A DNA stretch of 64,000 nucleotides from NCBI RefSeq assembly GCF_031755915.1, contig NC_083383.1, positions 17,225,001-17,289,000 of the forward strand, given 5' to 3'. Shown one piece after another: positions 1 to 10,633 of this stretch. The notes under the pieces were generated by a model. That model was not told the DNA's origin. It saw only the letters and a program-made list of their open reading frames with translations, and searched no databases. Both the position numbers and the translations under genes were made by a program. The DNA is from Ziziphus jujuba. Its lineage: Eukaryota > Streptophyta > Magnoliopsida > Rosales > Rhamnaceae. Within the stretch, counting starts at the first letter, position 1; each line of letters opens with the position of its first letter.

Positions 1-1131
1 GTATAGAGCCATTGGTTGATGATTGGAAGCTGTTGTGGAGTCAAGGTGTTGAAACTTGTGATAGTTATAGACAACAATTTTTCACACTAAAGGTGGTATT
101 GTTATGGACAATAAATAATTTTCTTGTATATAGCAATTTGTTTTGTCATACAACTAGGGTTTATTTTGCTTGTCTGATTGGTACTAAGCACACTTGCTCT
201 CAAATATTACAACATTGCAATAAAATGGTTTATTGTGAACATAGGAGGTTTCTCCCTAGTGATCATCTTCACCGAAAGCAAAATAAAAGTTTTTAATGGT
301 CTTAAAGAGTTTCAACAAGCTCCTTTACCTATGATGGGTGAAGAGATACGTAGGAAGCTTCACTAAATAATATCTAAGGGTGGAAATAAGCATAAAAGAA
401 CCATTAATAATGTTAATTTTTAGTAAAAAAAAAATAAATTCCATACTCTTTGAGCATCCATATTGGAAATCATTATGTGAAAGACATAATATAGATGTCA
501 TGCATATTGAGAAAAATGTATGTGAGAGTATTGTTGGTACTTAAGACTTGAATGGATTTTGAATTGATGGGTTTGAGAAAAGATTTGCATCCTAAAGTTC
601 AACCACATAGGACTCATCCCCCACCTGCTTGCTACACATTGAGTATAGGAGAGAATAAAACATTTTGCAAGTGTTTGTTTGAGTTAAATGTTTCAGATAG
701 CTTCTCTTCGAATTTTAGAAATATTGTTTTGATAAAAGACTTAAAATTGCATGATATAAAATCTCATGGTTGTCATACATTGATGTAACAATTGTTGCCC
801 ATTACAATCATATCGGTTTTTTCTTAGAATGTTAGATATACAATTAACAAATTTTTTTTTTCTTTAATACTATTTGCAAAAAGGAAATAGATGTTGTAAA
901 GATGGAAAATACTCAAAAGGATCTTATAATTATGTTGTGCTTATTAGAAAAATATTTTCCCCATTGTTTTTTGATGTAATGATGCATCTTACTTTGCATC
1001 TGGCCTGAGAAGTAAGATTGTGTAGACTAGTTAACTTTTGATGGATCTATTCATTTGAGAGATACATGAGAGTATTGAACAGGTACATTTTCAATTGTAC
1101 GCGTCCAGAAAGTTGCATTGCTAAGAACTAT
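1..1131 (+). pseudogene. TNP2: CACTA TNP2 transposase, 5' and central part
   Basis: This is the DDE-type transposase of a CACTA element. From 12 the frame reads VDDWKLLWSQGVETCD and later FTLKVVLLWTINNF, both typical of TNP2. Around 450-543 another frame gives PYWKSLCERHNID followed by VMHIEKNVCESIVGT, the best-conserved TNP2 block with its central acidic residue. From 552 comes YTLSIGENKTFCKCLFELNV, with SSNFRN and LKLHDIKSHGCH after it. At 970-1131 EKYFPP, FFDVMMHL and SFERYMRVL continue the match in shifting frames. Several stops and frameshifts make it a pseudogene. The reading frame stops at 1131 in the target duplication of element A and resumes in phase at 9030. Confidence 0.88.
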
Positions 1132-2111
1132 TGATGCGAACCCGCTCGAGCTCGCACAACCGACAACTCACTGGGGTACAGATCCGATACGGATGAAGAC
1201 TGGGCTGATCACTAGGGCTCAAGCTAAGAGGTTTAAGGACAACCTTGCTACCTTTATCCAGAAAGTAATTCATTCTCAAAAGGGCTTGTCCATACCTGAA
1301 GATAAAATACCTGTTTTAAGTATCCAAGTGGTGGAGGCTGATACATCGGACACCCATACATCGGACATTTTATATCGGACATCCATGTCTCGGATATCTG
1401 ACCTCGGACTTCGGACATCGGACGTAACTTAGCACGGACAGACATCAGTTAGCTTGGACAGACATAAGTTAGCTCAGACAGACATCAGTTAGCTTGGACA
1501 GGCATAAGTTAGCTTGGACAGACCTAAGTTAGCTCGGACATCAGACATAAGTCAGCTTAATTGTCAAACTAGTCAACTCATTTTCTGATTTGCGTTTGAC
1601 TTTTCTTTTTGGGTTTTTATTTATTTGCTGGACAAATAAGTTTAGGAAAGTTTTTATTTTATTATTTTGTTTGTAAATTAATTAATTCCTAATTGAAAAT
1701 AAGGGAATTAATTAATTAGATTAGGAAAAGGAAAGATTCGGTCAAGCTAGAACTCTTCATTGTGTGGCCGGTTTTTCCTACGGTTTTTTGGGTTTATTTT
1801 GTTTCTTTCAAAGCCTATTGAAAGGCTTATTTTTTAATAAGAATACAACTTTGATTTGATGGAGAAAATACTGGTGAGATTAATTATCTCTTTGTTCTTT
1901 GAGAACACCTAAAACACCATTAGAGAATTGGTTGTTTTAGCTTGACTTATCAATAGGATTTCCATCCTATATTATGGCGTCTACATTATACCAAGGTTTC
2001 TAACCACAGGTTGGTTAGGGGTTGAGGTCAATTCCATTAGAACTTGAACTTAATTAAGATCCGGGCTAATATAATACAGGTTTAGGAGCAAGTCGTCCTA
2101 GGTTCGTATCG
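1132..2111 (+). repeat. Element A 5' LTR
   Basis: It starts TGATGCGAAC after the ACTAT duplication and ends GGTTCGTATCG, where the last base replaces the A seen in the 3' LTR. The first 300 bases encode a copy of the Pol C-terminal tail. A 20-bp tandem repeat follows at 1429-1551 and a hairpin at 1676-1717. The TATA-like box at 1816-1824 reads TATTGAAAG, one base off the TATTTAAAG of sister LTRs, so this promoter may be weakened. An AATAAGAATA stretch follows at about 1838 and could serve as a polyadenylation signal. Confidence 0.95.
1429..1551 (+). repeat. 20-bp tandem repeat in U3 of element A 5' LTR
   Basis: Five 20-bp units of the form TTAGCnnGGACAGACATnAG run from 1429 to 1528, followed by a longer last unit to about 1551. 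TCGGACA-like words precede them from about 1347. The 3' LTR has four such units (8362-8441) plus the last one, which accounts exactly for the 20-bp length difference between the LTRs. The place, between the coding tail and the core promoter, suggests an enhancer-like U3 repeat (inference). Confidence 0.9.
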
Positions 2112-3269
2112 TTTGGTATCAGAGCTCAATTTTGTTTAGGTTTGATCTATCTTTATTTGCTTTATTTGTTTTTATGCTATTCTGCAATTTTAGCATTAGG
2201 TTAAGGTTGCATCCATCCTATACACGTTCTACATCTTAAAAAAAAAAAATCATTCCTAGTTGAATTAGGATTTCCTAGTTATACCGTATTTTTTGTTTCC
2301 TAGTTTGTTGGTTGTTTTTCATGATTGTTCTTGTGAATTTTGGGTTTTGTTGATTTTTGTTTGCTGTTTTATCTTAAATATTTGCATTCATATATTCAAA
2401 AAAAAAAAAGAAAAAAAAAAGAGTTTGCGGCAACATTAAAAAAAAAAAAAAAAAACTACACATTTGTGTTTATTTGGAGATCACGGGTTTGGTGAATTTC
2501 TGGAGTTGGAATTGTAACTTTGGTAATTATTCTTGCTACTGCAGTTGTTTATGTTCTGTGAGTGGAAGAAAAAAAAGAAAAAAAAGAAGAGCTACAGCCG
2601 AATAAAAAAAATAATAATAATAATAATATTTCGGTTTGTTGGAGTTTGACCTTTTTGCTGGAAATTTGTTGGAGCTGCTGGTTTTTTGATTATTTGTTCA
2701 ATATTTGAGTTGCTGGAGAGTTATTTTTGTTGCTGGATATTTGAGTTTGAGTGCTAAATTATTTGGATTAAAATTAGTTAAAGGATTTGATACAAAACTT
2801 GAATTACAAGAACAACAATCAACACTTTTCTATATTTTTTGTTCTCTTTGATTCTTGTTCGTATTTGAATTTATTTTTCTACAACTTTATTCTTAGACTC
2901 ATAAAATACTACCATCTGGTGTAGTTTTCAAAAATTCCAATGTTTTCCCAGTATTTTGTGTATTCTTGTCTAGAAAGCCGAAAAACTAGGATTTGTTGGA
3001 TTCTTTCGGTATTGCCTACTTTTTGCTTACTGTTTGTTGATAAGTTTAATTAAAACATACTAGTGATCTAATTGCTGTTTTGTGGGTGTTTTAATTAGAA
3101 CTTTGAGATAACTCATTGAGAGGAAAAATGCAAGAGTGTGTGAGCTTAAAAGAGGGTAAAAGCTGAAACAAGTGTACAAACACGAGTGTCGAGTCCTCAT
3201 TTAAGTGAAACATGTAAGGGAGTGAAATTGTAAGGTCCTATTTTATTTCTATTGCATTATTATACTAAG
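2112..3269 (+). other. Element A primer-binding site and untranslated leader
   Basis: The primer-binding site TGGTATCAGAGC lies at 2114-2125, two bases after the LTR, and matches the 3' end of plant initiator-Met tRNA. The leader is over 1.1 kb and non-coding. It holds long A-tracts (near 2240, 2400-2455 and 2568-2615) and, just before gag, the block around 3175-3230 with ACACGAGTGTCGAG that recurs in all the related elements here. I take the leader to hold packaging and dimerisation signals (inference). Confidence 0.88.
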
Positions 3270-4606
3270 ATGACAGAATCAAGAATGAGGAGAGGAGAGC
3301 CACCCTTGAGGATCAATGAGGAGGAGTCCGTAGCATTCCATGGCGATGCCCGAGCTACCGGGAGTGGAGACCAAGTGGACATGAGAGCTATTTTGGAGTC
3401 AATACAGCGGGTTAGTGCTCAAGTTGAGCATGTGAATCAAAGAGTGGGAAGACTAGAAGCCTCACAAGGAATGCCGAATACAAGAAATAGGCAAGAATTC
3501 CATAGAGGGTGAGGCCGAGGACGAGGAGGCCGCGAGAGACCGAGAGAGGAATTTGATGAGGAGCCATTCGGTGGAGACTTTGAAGAAGGTATGGATGAAA
3601 CTTTTGCTGTCCAAGATAGAGCTGGCCGTGGAAGATATAGGAGGGAAGATACAGATGATGATTTGGGAAATATCAAGGTTAACATCTCACCTTTTATGGG
3701 TAAAAGTGATCCCGAAGCTTATTTGGAGCGGAAAGAAAAATGGAGATGATTTTTGACTGCCACAACTATTCGGAAGGTAAGAAGGTGAAGTTGGCAGCAA
3801 TGGAGTTTGGACATTATGCACTCCAACGGTGGACCAATGAGCAAAATACCAAAAGGAGAGTTGGTGATGATTTAATCTCGACATGGCGTCAAATGAAAGG
3901 AGCCATGAGGAAACGGTTTGTGCCATCCCATTACCATAGGTTGCTGCATCAAAGGCTTCAATCTTTGTCTCAAGGAAATAGGTCCGTGGAGGATTATTAC
4001 AAAGAGATGGAGATGTTAATGATGAGGCTGAATATGAATGAGGATAGGGAGGCAACAATGGCAAGATTCCTTGGAGGGTTAAACTGTGACATTGCCAACC
4101 AGCTTGAATTACAACAATATTTGGAATTTGAGGAGATGTTACATGTATCAATTAAGCTTGAGAACCAATTCAAGAGGAGGGGTGTTAGCACATGGTTTGG
4201 AGGAGTTTCTAGCAGTGGAAGGACAAGTTCAAGTGGCTGGAAAAACAATTCCACTTATGAAAGCAAGCTGAAGCTGAAACTTGGTGAAGAAGCTACCAAC
4301 CGGCCAAGAAGAGAATTTAAAGCCGAATTTGCCCAAGCCATTAAAGGTGAGGTAAAATCTGAACCTAAGCCTCAAAAGACAAGAGAAATTATTTGTTTCA
4401 AGTGTGAAGGAAGAGGACATATAGCCAGTCAATGCCCGAATAGAAGGATAATGGTAATTAAGGGTAAAGGAGAGGTGGAATCCGAGAGTGACGCTAGTGA
4501 GGCTGAAATTGAACAAGAAGATGAAGGACTTGATAATGAGGCCGAACCATTAAACACATCAAATGTTGAGCTAAATTTGGTCTCAAGGAGGGTACTTTCT
4601 GTTTAG
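3270..4606 (+). pseudogene. gag: Element A Gag (broken)
   Basis: Gag forms the particle and binds element RNA. The start is ATG at 3270 (MTESRMRRGEPP); the TTG a few codons upstream is not needed. The N-terminal part has a heptad-like stretch (SIQRVSAQVEHVNQRVGRLE), then an RG-rich segment. The retrotransposon-gag domain begins near DPEAYLE at 3709 and continues through LAAMEFGHYALQRW, KRFVPSHYHRL and MARFLGGL. A CCHC zinc knuckle (CFKCEGRGHIASQC) is at about 4396-4437 and an acidic tail follows. Defects: a TGA at 3510-3512 (CGA in sisters), a one-base frameshift near 3735 and a TAG at 4604-4606. Sister copies have an open codon at each site. Confidence 0.92.
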
Positions 4607-5176
4607 AAGGATGAAGAACAAATTCAACGAGAGAACATCTTCCACACTCATTGTGAAATACAAGGTAAAATTTGTAGCATGATTGTAGATAGTGGGAGTT
4701 GTACTAATGTAATAAGTAACCTTCTAGTTGATAAATTGTGCTTAAAAACAATAAAACATCTTGAACCATATAGATTACAATGGCTTAATGATAATGGTGA
4801 GATGAAAGTAAACAAACAAGCCAAAGTAAAATTTAATATAGGTAGATATGAGGATGTAGTTTTATGTGATATTGTACCCATGATTGCTGGACATATACTA
4901 TTAGGTAGGCCATGGCAATTTGACAAAGATGCTACTCATTTTGGTCGAGAAAATAGTATTGTTTTCAGATTTAAAGGGAAGAAGGTCAAGCTGGAACCAT
5001 TATCTCCTAAAGCGGTTTACAAAGACCAATTACAAATGCAACAAAAGAGAGAAGCCGAAAAGCTCAAGGAAAAAGCAAGTATGGCACCAACGGCTTCATC
5101 ATCCTTTCAAGAAGGTAAGAATGAGGTTGCTGACCAAGGTAAGGTTTCTAAGGTTCATATTGAGTGGAAAGATTAA
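4607..5176 (+). pseudogene. pol: Element A protease and basic linker
   Basis: This region continues the gag frame and encodes the aspartic protease that would cut the polyprotein. The catalytic D-S-G is visible in IVDSGSCTNVISNLLVDK at 4682 onward, followed by the RLQWLNDNGEMKVNKQAKV strand region and [19 protein letters not shown] lysine/glutamate-rich linker follows the protease domain. The frame ends at 5176, and the downstream RT is in another phase, so a frameshift in the charged linker separates protease from RT in this copy. In element J the same stretch is in phase with RT, so this is damage and not programmed frameshifting. Confidence 0.88.
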
Positions 5177-6946
5177 GGAAAAACCAAAAGAGAGGGGAAA
5201 GAAAGTGGCAAACCCAAGAGCTTGGAGAAGGAAGAGAAATCCGAAGGTTTGCGCCAATCCAAGGGAAAAAAAAGAAAAAGAAAGAAAAGAAAGGTTAAGT
5301 AGCAACTTTTATTTGAGTTTAGGGGATATTAATAAGGTTATTGAGTGTAAGAAACCTTTGCTGGGCATGATTTATAAAGAAAATTATTTTAATGATCAAA
5401 CTAACTTTGAAGAACTTGAATTGCCAAGTTTAATGATTTCTCTTTTGACGGAATTTGGAGATGTCTTCCCAAATGAAATTCCAAGTGGACTACCACCTAT
5501 TCGAGGGATGGAACATCAAATTGACTTTGTTCCAGGGGCTGCCATACCAAATAGACCAGCTTATAGGAGCAATCCCGAAGAAACAAAGGAGCTGCAAAAA
5601 CAGGTAAGTGATTTACTTGACAAAGGTTATATTCGTGAAAGTTTAAGTCCATGTGTTGTATCTGTTTTGTTGGTACCTAAAAAGGATGGTTCTTGGAGAA
5701 TGTGTGTTAATTGTAGGGCTATAAATAACATTACCATCAAATATAGGCATCCCATTCCTAGATTAGATGATATGCTTGATGAGTTGCATGGTGCTTGCAT
5801 GTTTACAAAAATTGATCTTAGGAGTGGTTATCACCAAATTAGGATGAAAGAAGGTGATGAATGGAAAACCACATTCAAAAGTAAATATGGGTTGTATGAA
5901 TGGTTAGTTATGCCTTTTGGATTATCCAATGCACCTAGTACTTTCATGAGGCTTATGAATCATGTAATGCATCCATTTATTGGTAAATTTGTGGTTGTTT
6001 ATTTTGATGACATTCTAATATATAGCCGAAATTTGGATGACCATGTGGATCAACTTAGGTAAGTTTTGCAAATTCTTAGAAAGGAAAGATTGTTTGCTAA
6101 CATTAAAAAATGTGAATTTTGTAAAGATGAGCTTGTGTTTCTAGGATTTGTAGTAAGTGCTGCAGGAATTAAAGTTGACCAAGCTAAGGTGAAAGCAATT
6201 CAAGAGTGGCCGGTTCCTACTTCTATCACCTAAGTGAGGAGCTTTCATGGCTTGGAAAGCTTTTATAGAAGATTTGTTAAGGATTTTAGTACCATAGCAG
6301 CACCATTGAATGAAGTTGTCAAGAAGAATGTCGGCTTCAAATGGGGGGAAGTACAAGAAAAATCTTTTAATTTGTTGAAAGAAAAATTGTGTAATGCACC
6401 TTTGTTAGTTTTGCCAATTTTTTCTAAGACTTTTGAAATTGAGTGTGATGCTTCAGGTGTAGGTATTGGAGCTGTCTTAATGCAAGAAGGAAGACCCATA
6501 GCCTACTTTAGTGAAAAATTAAATGGAGCTGCCCTAAATTACCCGACTTATGACAAGGAGATGTATGCTTTGGTGAGGGCTTTGGAGACGTGGCAGCATT
6601 ATCTCATGCCAAAGGAGTTTGTGATTCATACGGATCATGAGTCTTTGAAGCATATCAAGGGTCAAGGAAAGCTCAACCGAAGGCATGCCAAGTGGATTGA
6701 ATTTATTGAAACCTTTCCATATGTAATCCGCTACAAAAAAGGTAAGGAAATTGTGGTTGCCGATGCATTATCCCGAAGGTATGTACTCTTTTCTATTTTA
6801 GATGCTAGATTGCTTGGATTTGAACAATTGAAAGAACTTTATGAGCATGATAGTGACTTTGGAGAAATTTTTAGAACCTGTTTGAAACATGGATTTAATA
6901 AATTTTACATATTTGAGGGATATTTGTTTAAGGAAACAAACTTTGT
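5177..6946 (+). pseudogene. pol: Element A reverse transcriptase and RNase H (two stops)
   Basis: RT copies element RNA into DNA and RNase H degrades the RNA strand. Visible RT blocks are [59 protein letters not shown] and the active site YFDD at 6000-6011. The RT end shows [17 protein letters not shown]. RNase H follows with [39 protein letters not shown] and [11 protein letters not shown] stops at 6060-6062 and 6231-6233 both stand where sisters have CAA, consistent with C-to-T change. A one-base loss near 6935-6945 (KETNF where sisters read KENKL) moves the frame into integrase. Confidence 0.93.
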
Positions 6947-8365
6947 GTGCCTAATTGTAGTATTAGGGAATTATTGGTTCGAGAAGGACATAGGGGTGGT
7001 TTAATGGGTCATTTTGGTGTTTTAAAAACTTTATCCTTGCTGGAAGAACATTTTTATTGGCCTAATATGAGGAGAGATGTTGAGAGAATTTGTGAAAGAT
7101 GTTTGAAGTGCCGAAAAACAAAATCAACATTGAAGCCGCATGGATTGTACAAGCCTTTGCCGATTCCTATCTATCCTTGGGTAGATTTGTCTATGGATTT
7201 TATTCTTGAGTTGCCTAGGTCAAGGACAGGTAAGGATTCAATATTTGTTGTAGTAGATAGGTTTTCTAAGATGGCACATTTTATTACATGTAACAAAACT
7301 GATGATGCATCCAATATTGCTAACTTATTTTTCAAGAAAATTGTAAGATTGCATGGAATGCCAAGAACTATTGTTTCGGATAGGGATGCTAAGTTCTTAA
7401 GCTATTTTTGGAAAACTTTGTGGGCTAAATTAGGTACTAAGCTTTTATTTTCAACTACTGGTTATCCACAAACTGATGGAAAAACCGAAGTAGTAAATAG
7501 AACCTTGTCTGCACTGTTGAGAGCATTAATTAGTAGAAATTTAAGAAGTTGGGAAGAATGTTTGCCACATGTTGGATTTGCATATAATAGGTCTTTACAT
7601 TCAGCAACTAAATTTACTCCATTTGAAATTGTTTATGGTTTTAATCCTTTGACTCCATTAGATTTAACACCTTTACCTTTAAGTGAGCGTTCTAATCTAG
7701 ATGGAAAACAAAAAGCTGATTTTGTAAAGCAGATTCAAGAAAAAACACGAGCAAATATTGAGAGGAGGACCGAGCAATATGCAAAGGTGGCTAATCAAGG
7801 CCGAAAATCAATGGTGTTTGAACCTGGAGATTGGGTGTGGCTGCATTTAAGGAAAGGAAGGTTTCCAGAACAAAGGAAATCCAAACTCATGCCGAGGGGC
7901 AATGGACCTTTTCAAGTTTTGGAGAGGATAAACAACAATGCCTACAAACTTGATTTACGGGGTGAGTATAGCGTTAGTGCCACCTTTAATGTTGCTAATT
8001 TTTCTCCTTTTTTTGCAGGTGATGACTTTGATTTGAGGACAAATCATTTTCAAGAGGAGGGGAATGATACGAACCCGTCCGAGCTCGCACAACCGACAAC
8101 TCACTGGGGTACTGATCCGATATGGATGAAGACTGGACCGATTACTAGGGCTCAAGCTAAGAGGTTTAAGGACAACCTTGCCGCCTTTATCCAGAAAGTA
8201 ATTCATTCTCAAAAGGGCTTGTCCATACCTGAAGATAAAAGACCTGTTTTAAGTATCCAAGTGGTGGAGGCTGATACATCGGACACCCATACATCGGACA
8301 TTTTATATCAGACATCCATGTCTCGAACATCTGACCTCGGACTTCGGACATCGGACGTAACTTAG
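6947..8365 (+). CDS. pol: Element A integrase with C-terminal tail encoded in the 3' LTR
   Basis: This open stretch of 472 codons encodes the enzyme that joins element DNA to the genome. The zinc-binding end shows a GHFGV turn and CERCLKC. The catalytic core has [36 protein letters not shown] and [10 protein letters not shown], with the expected D, D and E. The C-terminal GPY/F-type module reads [14 protein letters not shown]. No chromodomain follows. Instead the frame crosses the polypurine tract (FQEEGND) into the LTR for about 100 codons, with the conserved [20 protein letters not shown] and a Ser/Asp/Thr-rich end made by the TCGGACA repeats. It is an open segment of a damaged pol, not an independent gene. 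Confidence 0.92.
   Translation: MPNCSIRELLVREGHRGGLMGHFGVLKTLSLLEEHFYWPNMRRDVERICERCLKCRKTKSTLKPHGLYKPLPIPIYPWVDLSMDFILELPRSRTGKDSIFVVVDRFSKMAHFITCNKTDDASNIANLFFKKIVRLHGMPRTIVSDRDAKFLSYFWKTLWAKLGTKLLFSTTGYPQTDGKTEVVNRTLSALLRALISRNLRSWEECLPHVGFAYNRSLHSATKFTPFEIVYGFNPLTPLDLTPLPLSERSNLDGKQKADFVKQIQEKTRANIERRTEQYAKVANQGRKSMVFEPGDWVWLHLRKGRFPEQRKSKLMPRGNGPFQVLERINNNAYKLDLRGEYSVSATFNVANFSPFFAGDDFDLRTNHFQEEGNDTNPSELAQPTTHWGTDPIWMKTGPITRAQAKRFKDNLAAFIQKVIHSQKGLSIPEDKRPVLSIQVVEADTSDTHTSDILYQTSMSRTSDLGLRTSDVT
8051..8064 (+). other. Element A polypurine tract
   Basis: CAAGAGGAGGGGAA directly precedes the TGATAC start of the 3' LTR and would prime plus-strand DNA synthesis. It also encodes part of the FQEEGND motif of Pol, so the same bases serve two roles. 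The motif AAGAGGAGGGGAA recurs with small changes before the 3' LTRs of C, D, F, G, H, I and J. Confidence 0.9.
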
Positions 8366-9024
8366 CTCGGACAGACATCAATTAGCTCAGACAGGCATAA
8401 GTTAGCTCGGACAGGCATAAGTTAGCCCGGACAGACCTAAGTTAGCTCAGACATAAGACATAAGTCAGCTTAGTTGTCAAACTAGTCAACTCGTTTTCTG
8501 ATTTGCATTTGACTTTTCTTTTTGCATTTTTATTTATTTGCTAGACAAATAAGTTTAGGAAAGTTTTTATTTTATTATTTTGTTTGTAAATTAATTAATT
8601 CCTCATTGAAAATGAGGGAATTAATTAATTAGATTAGGAAAAGGAAAGATTCGGTCAAGCTAAAACTCTTCATTGTGTGGCCGGTTTTTCCTACGGTTTT
8701 TAGGGTTTATTTTGTTTCTTTCAAAGCCTATTTAAAGGCTTATTTTTTAATAAGAATACAACTTTGATTTGATGGAGAACATACTTGTGAGATTAATTAT
8801 CTCTTTGTTATTTGAGAATACCTAAAACACCATTAGAGAATTGGTTGTTTTAGCTTGACTTATCAATAGGTTTTTCATCCCCTATTGTGGCGTCTACATT
8901 ATACCAAGGTTTCTAACCACAGGTTGGTTAGGGGTTGAGGTCAATTCTATTAGAACTTGAACTTAATTAAGATCCGGGCTAATATAATACGGGTTTAGGA
9001 GCAGGTCGTCCTAGGTTCGTATCA
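8065..9024 (+). repeat. Element A 3' LTR
   Basis: The 960-bp LTR begins TGATACGAACC and ends GGTTCGTATCA. Its first 300 bases code for the Pol tail (stop at 8363-8365). It then holds four 20-bp repeat units plus the last one (8362-8464), a strong hairpin at 8589-8630 (loop GAA) and a TATTTAAAG box at 8729-8737. The ACTAT duplication follows at 9025-9029. Confidence 0.95.
8362..8464 (+). repeat. 20-bp tandem repeat in U3 of element A 3' LTR
   Basis: Four 20-bp units starting TTAGCTCGG at 8362 end at 8441, followed by a last unit of about 23 bp. This is one unit fewer than in the 5' LTR. Confidence 0.88.
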
Positions 9025-9029
9025 ACTAT

Positions 9030-9970
9030 GTTGCAGAAGAAGATATAGCATTCTATAGTGAATATATAAGAAAGTTGCTTGTAGTTGGAAACCCACCTAG
9101 GAGGTATAAGCAACACTGTGTGGACGATGGTACTGGTGATCCATTAAAGGGTGGGAAGTCAATGAGAACTGATCAACTAATTTTGGAGCAAGTGCACATT
9201 TATATGCTTTTGAACATGGTCGAAGTATAACCTTAGGTTAGGTAAGTGTATTAATGTTATTATCAATTAATTACACACATGTTATGTATCTAATAAAATT
9301 TTGGTTTCTAATTTATATAAGTGCTTATATGGATTATTTGAAGTTGGTTAATCATAATAAATCCAAAAAACTGAAATGGTTTCAAGAGAATCAAAATCGT
9401 ACATTTAGTAAATGGTTTTGGGATGAAGTAAGTAATCTTTCTTAATATATAAGATATGTTTATAGAATTTTTTATTTATATAATAATTATTTCATTTGAT
9501 TTTGATTGTTAAATTAATTTTAATATATCGAGAAGGAGGTAAATAAATCGAATAATAATGTGTTGGAAAGTTTGAGGAGGAAAGTATTGTAGTCAAATAG
9601 TTGAAATTTGGGATGTTGATTATATCAAGTTTTGAATTTTGGTGTTCAAATGTGATTGTGTACATAATGAACATTGTGTAAGAACTAATGATTTTGGTTT
9701 TACATGTGTCAATTTAAAGAAAGTTAGCCACAAATTCTATCGATTAACTTGGCTTCACAAGCAAAACAAGTTTTTTATGTCAAAAATCCTTGTGATGCTC
9801 TGTGATTTTGGGTCCACTTCATTATAAGAGTATAATGATGACATTGAACAAGATTCACTTGGAGATATTGCTATGGTTCATAACCCATTTGCCACCATAA
9901 TACCTCATGAAGATGCTATTGAACATGATGAAGATTATGAGGAAGTTTATGTTCTCAATTATTGTAAATG
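9030..9970 (+). pseudogene. TNP2: CACTA TNP2 transposase, C-terminal part
   Basis: This resumes the TNP2 frame broken at 1131. VAEEDIAFYSEYIRK comes first, then KPNP-type GNPPRRYKQ, a VHIYML block, and from about 9330 YLKLVNHNKSKKLKWFQENQN with TFSKWF, as in known TNP2 C-termini. From 9645 FKCDCVHNEHCVRTNDFGFT and LHKQNKFFM match the DUF4216 domain that ends these proteins. An acidic end (HDEDYEEVYVLNYCK) stops at about 9971. Frame changes and stops mark it as dead. I assign it with the 5' part because the two join in phase across one copy of ACTAT. Confidence 0.86.
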
Positions 9971-10151
9971 AACATTGATAAGAAAAACATAGAATATATT
10001 ATATCAATTTGTAAATATTTATAATACATTACCATCAAATATAATATGAATAAACATTTATTATATTGATTTGCGTTATGTGTTATTTTGATTGTAAAAT
10101 ATTTATGTTATGTTGGTTTCTAATATTTATTGAATTAATATAGAATATCAA

Positions 10152-10185
<34 letters not shown>

Positions 10186-10380
10186 AGCAACTATTGATTG
10201 AATGCAATTGTCGAATACCAATGCATTATATTGTTTTTGTTGCAAAATAACAATAAATATATTTATTGTTACTAATATTATTGAATATTTATTTAATGTA
10301 AATATTATCTAACACATTATATGTAATTGTTTACTATAGATTGATATGAAGTTGGATGTATATCAACAAGAAAATAATAG
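9971..10380. repeat. AT-rich spacer with (AT)n microsatellite
   Basis: This is the non-coding gap between the two CACTA genes. It is very AT-rich and holds an uninterrupted AT dinucleotide run at about 10154-10182. I see no gene in it. Confidence 0.8.
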
Positions 10381-10633
10381 TCTAAGTAGCACTGCTAACA
10401 ACTCATGAAAAGGCAGAGGGCCAACAAAAATGCCAAGCACCAAAAAACAAAAACTTGGCAAAGGAGAGCTTAGGGAAGTTATATATAATAAGTTTGGAAT
10501 TGGAATAAATAAAGCCAACCAAACTCAAAGTAGGTACGAGGATATATTAACAAGAACCCTTATTCCTATCTACTATAAAAATTGGTTAGACATACCTTCG
10601 GATTTAATGAGCAAATTGTGGGAATTGATACAG
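10381..10633 (+). pseudogene. CACTA second gene, first recognisable exon
   Basis: The frame reads RGPTKMPSTKKQKLGKGELR, then FGIGINKANQTQSRYEDILTR and LIPIYYKNWLDIPSDLMSK before LWELIQ. RGPT, the early-retroelement-type I(P)I..W..(V/I)P and W..I(Q) pattern is that of the plant En/Spm second protein family (Pfam Transposase_24 type). A splice donor CAG|GTAAAT follows at 10634. It stands in normal order after TNP2. The protein is thought to be an accessory DNA-binding factor of CACTA transposition. Confidence 0.72.

Larger units (their letters stand above)
1132..9024 (+). mobile_element. Element A: complete Ty3/gypsy LTR retrotransposon
   Basis: The 7893 bp element is flanked by the 5-bp target duplication ACTAT at 1127-1131 and 9025-9029. 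It has LTRs of 980 and 960 bp, a tRNA-iMet primer site, a leader, gag, PR, RT, RNaseH, IN and a polypurine tract. The 3' LTR begins TGATACGAACC and ends GGTTCGTATCA, an 11-bp terminal inverted repeat. The two LTRs differ by one 20-bp repeat unit and by scattered, mostly C/T and A/G, changes (about 9 in the first 133 bases), so the insertion is not very recent. PR-RT-RH-IN order places it in Ty3/gypsy. There is no classical chromodomain; the LTR-encoded Pol tail resembles CRM-type elements (inference). At least three stops and two frameshifts mean it cannot encode its own proteins now. Confidence 0.96.

Noticed and set aside
1118..1432. 104-codon frame at the left end of element A as a separate gene
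   Set aside because: It is the copy of the Pol C-terminal tail in the 5' LTR; it starts a few bases before the LTR by chance.
5160..5280. Programmed frameshift between protease and RT of element A
   Set aside because: Element J has the same region in one phase, so the shift in A is a mutation.
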